Source of the DNA: an uncultured Eubacteriales bacterium
GTDB lineage: Bacteria > Bacillota > Clostridia > Oscillospirales > Acutalibacteraceae
Length of the DNA stretch: 42,151 bases
Direction: 5' to 3'
Assembly (NCBI GenBank): GCA_934561055.1
Contig: CAKTFN010000012.1
Span: 1 to 42,151 of the forward strand
Of the stretch, positions 8,250-14,074 are shown in pieces. The first letter of the stretch is position 1. The number at the start of each line of letters is the position of its first letter. The notes under the pieces were generated by a model. It was not told the DNA's origin and did not search any database. It saw only the letters and a list, made by a program, of their open reading frames with translations. The position numbers were made by a program, and so were the translations under genes.

Positions 8250-8540
8250 TAAAACAAAAACCTGCCCCAGCAAAACTGCTGGGACAGGAGAAATTACCTG
8301 CGGTGCCACCCGGCTTGACGAATAAACGTCCACTTAAAGCATACAATCATATGCAAGCTTTTTGTTCACGGGGAGCTTAAGCCCCGTCGCCCATACTCCG
8401 AAATAGAAATCGTTTCTGTTTGCCCTCTGAAGTCCATTCCGATTTTATCCGCATATCGCACTTTCACCGTCTGCGACTCTCTGAAATGCCGGAGAAAAAC
8501 CGTACTCACTCTTCATCTTTGGTTTGAATTTTTTTAATTT
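8250..8540 (-). promoter_or_regulatory. T-box leader, tryptophan (UGG specifier)
   Basis: On the minus strand the leader has stem I with the AGTGAGTA loop strand (about 8510), the AGAGAGTCGC motif, and a specifier loop GAA-TGG-A closed by GAAG/CTTC; the UGG codon lies at 8434-8436. The T-box sequence GGGTGGCACCGC is at about 8300-8311. The terminator hairpin pairs CCTGTCCCAGCAG with CTGCTGGGGCAGG (8261-8288), with a U-rich tail at 8250-8260. Uncharged tRNA-Trp should favour the antiterminator and raise trpB expression. Specifier, downstream gene and motif all agree. Confidence 0.93.
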
Positions 8541-8546
8541 GAGCTT

Positions 8547-8575
8547 ATGATACATTAAAGCGTTAAAGTTGTCAA
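8547..8575 (-). promoter_or_regulatory. sigma-A promoter of trpB T-box
   Basis: On the minus strand, -35 TTGACA (8570-8575), a 17-nt spacer and -10 TATCAT (8547-8552). This puts the transcript start near 8540, right at the beginning of the T-box stem I. Confidence 0.9.
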
Positions 8576-8679
8576 GAGCTTTTTGAAAAAATCTTTTCTT
8601 TTTTGCCAGAAGAGGGAATGAGGTGTTGCTTTTTAAAAGAAAAAAGATTGTTTTTAAGGACGGAAATTTTTGAAATTCA

Positions 8680-8708
8680 TTGACTTTTAACCTCGTCTTA
8701 AGTATATT
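8680..8708 (+). promoter_or_regulatory. sigma-A promoter of the GH5 gene
   Basis: -35 TTGACT (8680-8685), 17-nt spacer, -10 TATATT (8703-8708), about 65 nt before the GH5 start codon. It is divergent from the trpB promoter; 8576-8679 holds no gene. Confidence 0.85.
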
Positions 8709-8772
8709 ATAACTGTAAATTAACGTTTTAAAAACGGAACTTTATAATTTTTCAAAGGAGATTAAACGAACA

Positions 8773-10059
8773 ATGAAAAGAATTTTCAAAAAATCACTTT
8801 CTCTTTTCCTTGCGGTTTTGATGATTTTCTCCGTCGGTGCTTTTGCGCTTGCCGAGGACGCACCGGAAGAAGAAAAGGAATCGGCCGCCTTCACCGATGA
8901 TGATTTTCTCACGACGAAGGGCATGAAAGTCTATAATCAAAAGGGCGAGGAAATCAAGCTCAAGGGCGTGAATCTCGGCTCGTGGCTCATTTGGGAGGAT
9001 TGGCTCACTCCGTATGACGGCGTTGAAAAAAATGCAGACGGCGTTACGGATCATATGCAGGTTGTTGAAAAGCTTACGGAACGCTTCGGCGAGGAAAAGG
9101 CTTATGAGCTTATGAACACCTATATGGACAACTGGATTACGGAAAAGGATCTTGACGAAATCAAGGCTCTCGGCTTTAACAGTGTCCGTGTTCCGTTCTG
9201 GTATCGCAATTTTTATTACGATGACAACGGAAGAAAAATCCTTGACAAGGACGGAAATTGGGATTTCTCCCGCCTTGATTGGGTTGTGAGCGAATGCTCA
9301 AAAAGAGGAATTTATGTTGTTCTTGATATGCACGGCGCAGTCGGCTATCAGAGTGACGCTCCCCACAACGGAAAACTTGACAGCTGCCATCTTTTCGACA
9401 AGACCGAGCAGGGCGAAAGATATCGTGAGTTGACCGCAGAGCTTTGGACTGCGATTGCCGAACGTTTCAGAGGCAACCCCGCCGTTGCAATGTATGACCT
9501 TCTCAATGAGCCGGGCTGCGAAGTTGAAAAACCCGGAATCACAAGAAGAATCAACAACGAAAGCGTTTATTCAATGCTTTATGACGCAGTTCGCAAGGTT
9601 GACCCGGAACATATCATCACCCTTGAATGCATCTGGACGGCCGCCGCTCTTCCCCACGCATGGGTAAAGGGCTGGAAGAACGTTGTTTATCAGGTTCATT
9701 TTTATCAGAACTCCGACTTCATTTTCACCGCTTTCTGCGTTTTGACAAGGATTTATCACTTCGGAACTCCGCTTATGATGGGTGAGTTTTATCCGCTGAA
9801 AAGGACAACATGGAAAAACTGCTTCAAAACGCTCAATGCGCTTGACTTCGGTTGGTTCCTTTGGACATACAAGGCGGCGAACCACGGAATGTGGGAATCC
9901 GACTGGTGCCTTCGAGGAATGAAGGACGGCTTTGAACGTGCAAACGTTTCGGAAGATTCCTATGAAGAAATCGCGCGCAAATGGGGCAGCGTTCTCCACA
10001 CGGAAAACAGCTTCCAAGATACCGGACATTACGACAAAAACGTTAAAGATTTTCTTTGA
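8773..10059 (+). CDS. secreted GH5-family glycoside hydrolase
   Basis: A 428-residue beta-glycanase with a signal peptide (residues 1 to about 27, basic start then LSLFLAVLMIFSVGAFALA). The mature protein begins with an acidic stretch. The TIM-barrel GH5 signature is complete: GVNLGSWLIWEDW, FNSVRVPFWYR, VVLDMHGA, the acid/base E246 in YDLLNEPG, and the nucleophile E338 in MMGEFYP. Overall pattern resembles the exo-beta-1,3-glucanase/cellulase-like branch; the exact substrate cannot be read from sequence. No dockerin, carbohydrate-binding module or sortase signal is visible. An AAGGAG lies 12 nt before the ATG, a little far. Monocistronic, between its own promoter and terminator. Confidence 0.93.
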   Translation: MKRIFKKSLSLFLAVLMIFSVGAFALAEDAPEEEKESAAFTDDDFLTTKGMKVYNQKGEEIKLKGVNLGSWLIWEDWLTPYDGVEKNADGVTDHMQVVEKLTERFGEEKAYELMNTYMDNWITEKDLDEIKALGFNSVRVPFWYRNFYYDDNGRKILDKDGNWDFSRLDWVVSECSKRGIYVVLDMHGAVGYQSDAPHNGKLDSCHLFDKTEQGERYRELTAELWTAIAERFRGNPAVAMYDLLNEPGCEVEKPGITRRINNESVYSMLYDAVRKVDPEHIITLECIWTAAALPHAWVKGWKNVVYQVHFYQNSDFIFTAFCVLTRIYHFGTPLMMGEFYPLKRTTWKNCFKTLNALDFGWFLWTYKAANHGMWESDWCLRGMKDGFERANVSEDSYEEIARKWGSVLHTENSFQDTGHYDKNVKDFL

Positions 10060-10068
10060 TTAAAAATC

Positions 10069-10109
10069 GGCCTTCGCATTCGGAAAAACGTTTGCGAAGG
10101 TCTTTTTTT
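10069..10109 (+). terminator. intrinsic terminator of the GH5 gene
   Basis: GGCCTTCGCA (10069-10078) pairs with TGCGAAGGTC (10093-10102; one G-U), followed by seven T. Confidence 0.92.
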
Positions 10110-10147
10110 GCACTCAAAAAAATTTTTTTAAAAAATTTCAAAAAAGT

Positions 10148-10176
10148 TGTGGTAAAATTCGTTTCTCAAACGTTTA
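10148..10176 (+). promoter_or_regulatory. ECF-type promoter P1 (upstream of the sigma factor)
   Basis: -35 TGTGGT (10148-10153), exactly 17 nt, -10 CGTTTA (10171-10176). AAAA directly follows the -35 and an A/T-tract (like an UP element) precedes it. The same layout recurs at 11713, 12270 and 12373. Because the first copy lies before the sigma gene, it suggests autoregulation. Confidence 0.75.
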
Positions 10177-10210
10177 TATAGATGAACAACGAAAAAAGGA
10201 GGGAAAACGG

Positions 10211-10246
10211 ATGAAAAAGCGTTTTTCGATTTTTGATTCGGGCTGA
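10211..10246 (+). CDS. 11-codon leader ORF downstream of P1
   Basis: ATG with an AAGGAGGG nine bases upstream starts an ORF reading MKKRFSIFDSG and then TGA. It lies 35 nt below promoter P1 and about 200 nt above the sigma factor. It could be a leader peptide, or the stub of a former secreted-protein gene, since MKK starts are typical there. Too short to judge by coding signal. Confidence 0.3.
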   Translation: MKKRFSIFDSG

Positions 10247-10321
10247 ATTTTGCTCACGGAAAAAACCGTTCGGCGGCAGGCATAAAATTTCAAAAAACCT
10301 TTGTGACAAAGGCTCTTTCAC

Positions 10322-10350
10322 TTGATTTTTTTCCGGATTTTTTGTATGAT
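10322..10350 (+). promoter_or_regulatory. sigma-A-type promoter of the sigma factor operon
   Basis: -35 TTGATT (10322-10327), 17-nt spacer, -10 TATGAT (10345-10350), about 105 nt before the sigma start codon. It would give basal expression independent of P1. Confidence 0.65.
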
Positions 10351-10454
10351 ACCTGTTGGCAAACTTGATTGACTCAACCGTAGTCATAGTTTTGCCCGGT
10401 TTAAAGAACCAAAAAAAGATATCATGCACGGGTTCTCCGGAGGAAGAAAAAACA

Positions 10455-10991
10455 ATGCCTGCATTTTATTTGTCGCTCGTCGAAAGTTCGTCGGACAAAG
10501 AAAAAGTTGAAACGGTTTACAAAAAATATTACGGACTAATGAAGCACGTCGCTCTCGGTTATTCTCAAAGTGAAGCGGATGACATTGTTCACGACGCAAT
10601 GGTGAGAATCATCAAAAACATTGAAAAAGTTGACGTTTCAAACGAGAGAAAAACAATGGCGTTTTGCGTGACGATTGTCCGAAACAGGGCGATTGACGTC
10701 CTGAAAAAAAACGGAAAGGTCAGCGAAGAATTTGACGGCAATATTGCCGCCGAAGGCAGTTTTTCGCCCGATTTTTCCAAACCAGAAGAAATATATCAAA
10801 TTCTTTTAAACGCGCTTGAAAATCTGAACGAGACTTATAAAACGGTCTGCACTCTGAAATACGTCAACGACCTTTCGGAGCGGGAGATTGCGGAAATTCT
10901 CGGCATCCCGGAAAAGACGGTGAACATGCGGATTTTCAGAGGGAAGCAGATTTTGAAAAAGGCGCTGAGAAAGGAGGATTTCTATGAATGA
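10455..10991 (+). CDS. ECF-type RNA polymerase sigma factor
   Basis: A 178-residue group IV sigma factor. Region 2 covers about residues 20-85 (YKKYYGLMKHVALGYSQSEA, then DDIVHDAMVRII). Region 4 covers about 118-172, with the helix-turn-helix LSEREIAEILGIPEKTVNMR. Region 3 is absent, as usual for the family. The start at 10455 is chosen because GGAGGAAG lies upstream and the sequence then begins as typical sigma factors do; a longer in-frame extension has no ribosome site. It overlaps the next gene by 8 nt (ATGAATGA). Four repeated promoters near it (10148, 11713, 12270, 12373) are likely its targets; this is inferred from position and spacing. Confidence 0.93.
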   Translation: MPAFYLSLVESSSDKEKVETVYKKYYGLMKHVALGYSQSEADDIVHDAMVRIIKNIEKVDVSNERKTMAFCVTIVRNRAIDVLKKNGKVSEEFDGNIAAEGSFSPDFSKPEEIYQILLNALENLNETYKTVCTLKYVNDLSEREIAEILGIPEKTVNMRIFRGKQILKKALRKEDFYE

Positions 10992-11691
10992 GGAATTGAA
11001 CGAGGGCATTTTTGACGCGGCTTTGAAAAAGGCTTTTTGCGATTATACGGACAATCTCCTTGATTCTTTCCCCGACTGTGAAACGCTTTCGGAAAAATAT
11101 CCTCTTTCAAAAAAAGAAGAGCGGTTCTTTGAACGCATTATGAAAGAAAAAAAATACGGAAAACCGCTCGCTTTGGTCTATCTTTCAAGGGCGGCGGTCA
11201 TCTTTCTTTGCTTCGTTACTCTTGCGGCCGCAGTTATGCTTTCAAGTCCGACCGTTCGTGCGGCGGTCAAGAACGTTTTCATGCAGTGGTTTGAAAAATA
11301 CACCCTTTTCACCTTCGTTCAAACCGAACCCGGAAAAGACGACTTCCAAAACGTTGAAGACGTCAAAATCGGTTATATTCCGGAGGGCTACGAACTTGGG
11401 TTTGAAGATAAAATGCCCATGGCTTTTACATATATTTATTATTCAAGAGACAATGATCCGGATAAAGATATAATGATTAATATTTTTAAAAATGAAACAA
11501 CTGATTTATTCACCGACAATGAAAGGTCAGAATATACAAAAATGAATATAAACGGTCATGAATCTTGGCTGATCTATGATGAAGCCAATGTCGGAGGAAC
11601 TATCATAATTGTCGGAAATAAGATTTCTGTCACGGTTGACGCAAATGTTGAAAAAGATGAATTGATTAAAATAGCGGAAAGCATCAAATAA
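10984..11691 (+). CDS. membrane anti-sigma factor-like protein (DUF4367 type)
   Basis: A 235-residue single-pass protein. The cytoplasmic N-terminal part is about 65 residues, followed by one membrane segment (about 67-87, YLSRAAVIFLCFVTLAAAVML). An extracellular domain of about 145 residues ends in a DUF4367-like region, with features such as IGYIPEGYELG and ININGHESWLIYD-like strands. It overlaps the ECF sigma gene and is translationally coupled, the usual arrangement for an anti-sigma factor that holds sigma at the membrane until an envelope signal arrives. No zinc-binding HxxxCxxC is seen. From about 11400 the codon use turns AT-rich compared with the first half, which hints at a replaced or fast-changing outer domain. 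Confidence 0.75.
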   Translation: MNEELNEGIFDAALKKAFCDYTDNLLDSFPDCETLSEKYPLSKKEERFFERIMKEKKYGKPLALVYLSRAAVIFLCFVTLAAAVMLSSPTVRAAVKNVFMQWFEKYTLFTFVQTEPGKDDFQNVEDVKIGYIPEGYELGFEDKMPMAFTYIYYSRDNDPDKDIMINIFKNETTDLFTDNERSEYTKMNINGHESWLIYDEANVGGTIIIVGNKISVTVDANVEKDELIKIAESIK

Positions 11692-11712
11692 AAAATTAAA
11701 ATACAAAAAATA

Positions 11713-11741
11713 TGTAGTAAAATGTCTTCCTTAATCGTTTA
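11713..11741 (+). promoter_or_regulatory. ECF-type promoter P2
   Basis: -35 TGTAGT (11713-11718), 17 nt, -10 CGTTTA (11736-11741), with AAAA after the -35. It directly precedes the secreted-protein gene at 11773. Confidence 0.75.
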
Positions 11742-11772
11742 GATAAGTATAAAACGAAAGGAGGACATTTTT

Positions 11773-12240
11773 ATGTCTAAAACAAACATCAGCAAAAAAC
11801 TTTTTTCAATTCTTCTTGCGGCTTTGACCGCTCTGTCCGTCTTTCTTTTTCCGGTTGCGGCCGTTGAAGAAGAAAAAATTCCCGATCCTGTTGAAAACTC
11901 CGGGTTCAGCAGCATTGAACCGTGTTGGGATAATGTAAAAACGCCGCAACTTACTTTAAATTTCTCTAACAATAAGATTTATGCAAAGATTACTTTATCC
12001 GGAAATTCCGGCGTAAAGTATAAGTACGGAACGGTTCTCATTTCAAAGTACAGCGGCGGAAAATATGTTCCGGTCAAAAAGTGGACAGGGCTTTCTTCGG
12101 CAAGGACGAATTTTGTTTTCAGCAACAGCGAGCTTACGGCGGTTTCGGGTGTAAAATATAAGCTTTCAATCAAAATCACCGCTTACACTTCTTCAAAATC
12201 CGAAGTAGTTACCGCAAACAAGGTTGCAACCTGTCCGTAA
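11773..12240 (+). CDS. small secreted protein of unknown function
   Basis: A 155-residue protein with a signal peptide (residues 1 to about 30, KKLFSILLAALTALSVFLFP then VAA). The mature part is about 125 residues, predicted all-beta by its alternating pattern, with Lys/Ser/Tyr-rich strands such as YGTVLISKYSGGKYVPVKKW. One Cys occurs near each end of the mature part (C51 and C154), which might form a disulfide. No family was recognised; an immunoglobulin-like or fibronectin-like fold is a guess. AAAGGAGG precedes the ATG. It is driven by promoter P2, so it is a likely member of the ECF regulon next door. Confidence 0.8.
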   Translation: MSKTNISKKLFSILLAALTALSVFLFPVAAVEEEKIPDPVENSGFSSIEPCWDNVKTPQLTLNFSNNKIYAKITLSGNSGVKYKYGTVLISKYSGGKYVPVKKWTGLSSARTNFVFSNSELTAVSGVKYKLSIKITAYTSSKSEVVTANKVATCP

Positions 12241-12269
12241 AAAACTTTTTCAAAAAAATTTGAAAAAGT

Positions 12270-12298
12270 TGTGGTAAAAAGCCTTCTTCAAACGTTTA
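12270..12298 (+). promoter_or_regulatory. ECF-type promoter P3 (orphan)
   Basis: -35 TGTGGT (12270-12275), 17 nt, -10 CGTTTA (12293-12298). The start region ATGAACAAC-A-rich matches that after P1. No ORF follows before P4 only 100 nt further on, so P3 is either a tandem promoter for 12541 or a leftover from a deleted gene. Confidence 0.7.
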
Positions 12299-12372
12299 TA
12301 AGTATGAACAACAAAAAAAGAAAGGTAGTTAAAAAAGATACAAAAAATTTTTTGAAAAATTTTTGAAAAAAA

Positions 12373-12401
12373 TGTAGTAAAAAAGCTTTCTCAAACGTTT
12401 A
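12373..12401 (+). promoter_or_regulatory. ECF-type promoter P4
   Basis: -35 TGTAGT (12373-12378), 17 nt, -10 CGTTTA (12396-12401), again with AAAA after the -35 and the downstream ATGAGCAACGAAAAAA block shared with P1 and P3. It precedes the gene at 12541. Confidence 0.75.
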
Positions 12402-12540
12402 GATATATGAGCAACGAAAAAAGTTGCTTAATATATAATTTTTTTTGAAGGAGGTGATACATATGAAAAAAACTAAGTCAAGAAAGAATCAAAGAAATTA
12501 CACAAAAAAGAATTATTCAAAAACAAAGGAGGATTTATCC

Positions 12541-13698
12541 ATGAAGAAATTTATTTCAACATTTTTGGTAATCATCATGCTTTTCGGAATCGGTTGCGGA
12601 ACGAACCTTTTTGTTTTTGCAGAGGATTATCCTTATAATAATTCTAATACAATCAAAACTATTTTTGATGTACCCGATAACAGATACAATGGATATAATT
12701 CTACAAATCTGGGCGGTATTTCAGTCGGTACGGCGAACAACAGACTTTTCTGCGTAAAATCAAATGGATATGAGCAGATAGGAACACTTTATTATTATAA
12801 TAATATTTATGATTCCAGATTCAAGAACGGAACAAAATCACCGAAAAAAATCGTTTTTACTGATGGTCTTCTCGGTCATGCAAACGCAATGGCAATTGAC
12901 GACAGTTACGTTTATGTTACCATGGCTCAAAGGAACGGAACAGAGAAAACTGCAATTTTGAGAATTTCACGTCTTGCAATCAGTGCGTTGAAGGACGGCG
13001 AAGTTGTCAGCAAAACAAGAACTACCGTTAAAGATGACACAAGCGGAAATACAATTAAAATTTACACGGTTCTCAGACCCAAAACAACGAGCGGAGCAAA
13101 TTACACAAAGAGCATTTCTTTCATCACAAGATATAAATCAAACAAGAATACCGGAGTTACAAAGTTCATCATCGGTTATCCCAACGGAAAGCAGAAGTTG
13201 GGATTCACCTTCGCAACCCTTTCCGGAGACAACTTCACCGTTTCGACGAGCAAGGACGATGTGTTTTATGTCAACAACCCGTATGCAAAATCTGCAAATG
13301 ACACCGGTGTTGTTATTCAGGATATTTTCTATGATGCATATTATGGCTTTTTTGTTTCCATGTGGATGTATAAAGATAATAGCCCGAAGATCTCGGTCAA
13401 CACTTTGAATTATGTGCTTCGTGCTAATATCAAAAATCTCAGTACAGCAAATAATCGTACTCTTGATCCTGTTGATAAAGTTATTATCAATAAACCGACG
13501 GATCATAATGGTACTTTAACAAAATTTGAAATTGAGTCAATAGCATGTGTTAAACGTGATGAAAGCAAAACAGATCTTGATAAATATGTATTTATTTTTT
13601 CATGTAATAAGGAGATTATTGTAAACGGCAACGCGGTTGGACGTGATTCAATTGAAGAGTTAGTCGGATTAGGTAGAGATATGGTAAAATTCAATTAA
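12541..13698 (+). CDS. secreted protein of unknown function, possible dual start
   Basis: A protein of 385 residues from 12541, with a signal peptide (KKFISTFLVIIMLFGIG through about residue 29, FVFAED). The mature part is rich in Asn, Tyr, Lys and Thr, with beta-strand patterns such as HANAMAIDDSYVYVTMA that recall a repeat-propeller, but no family is recognised. Two start sites are plausible in the same frame. The ATG at 12541 (AAAGGAGG, 8-nt spacing) puts the signal peptide at the very N-terminus and is preferred. The ATG at 12463 (perfect AGGAGGTGAT) would add 26 very basic residues. The ends of the gene are AT-rich while the middle (about 12960-13350) matches the host codon style. It follows ECF promoters P3 and P4. 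Confidence 0.75.
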   Translation: MKKFISTFLVIIMLFGIGCGTNLFVFAEDYPYNNSNTIKTIFDVPDNRYNGYNSTNLGGISVGTANNRLFCVKSNGYEQIGTLYYYNNIYDSRFKNGTKSPKKIVFTDGLLGHANAMAIDDSYVYVTMAQRNGTEKTAILRISRLAISALKDGEVVSKTRTTVKDDTSGNTIKIYTVLRPKTTSGANYTKSISFITRYKSNKNTGVTKFIIGYPNGKQKLGFTFATLSGDNFTVSTSKDDVFYVNNPYAKSANDTGVVIQDIFYDAYYGFFVSMWMYKDNSPKISVNTLNYVLRANIKNLSTANNRTLDPVDKVIINKPTDHNGTLTKFEIESIACVKRDESKTDLDKYVFIFSCNKEIIVNGNAVGRDSIEELVGLGRDMVKFN

Positions 13699-13813
13699 TA
13701 TTAGCTGACTTTTCAAAATCAGAATTTAAGTCCGATATTATCGTCAAAATCCCTTAATAATTTTTAATTTGTCTGCAATTTTGCAGAAAAAATCCGCAGT
13801 TCTGCATTTTGTA

Positions 13814-13841
13814 TTGACAAAAAGGATGGTATTATTATAAT
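13814..13841 (+). promoter_or_regulatory. consensus sigma-A promoter of the LRR gene
   Basis: -35 TTGACA (13814-13819), 16-nt spacer, -10 TATAAT (13836-13841); both hexamers are perfect. It gives a leader of roughly 225 nt before 14075. Confidence 0.88.
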
Positions 13842-13889
13842 TAAGCATGGGATGAGATAAAATAAAAATTCGGAAATTTTAAAAATTCC

Positions 13890-14019
13890 GGAGGTGATTC
13901 GGACAAAAATTCATCTCACACCCAAAGAAAAACATATTTGAAATTCACACCCAACACACCCACAAAATCACACCCAAAAGAAAAATTCACACCCAAAAAT
14001 CACATCACAAAACACACCC
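13890..14019 (+). promoter_or_regulatory. CACACCC-repeat 5' leader with ORF-less Shine-Dalgarno
   Basis: GGAGGTGAT at 13890-13898 is a near-perfect ribosome site with no ATG after it. Then six copies of CACACCC follow (13917, 13946, 13955, 13969, 13988, 14013) in an A/C-rich, G-poor stretch that would stay unpaired. The real ribosome site of the LRR gene is GGAGGT about 8 nt before 14075. The layout resembles stabilising leader elements where a bound ribosome protects the mRNA; that role is inferred. Nothing else was seen in 13699-13813. Confidence 0.5.
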
Positions 14020-14074
14020 TAAGAAAAAAACATTAAAAATCTAAGAAACTCATATTGATTGGAGGTTCCTAAAT

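Noticed and set aside
13917..14019. CACACCC repeats as a CRISPR-like array
   Set aside because: The units are only 7 nt, spacing is irregular (2-18 nt) and no cas genes are nearby.
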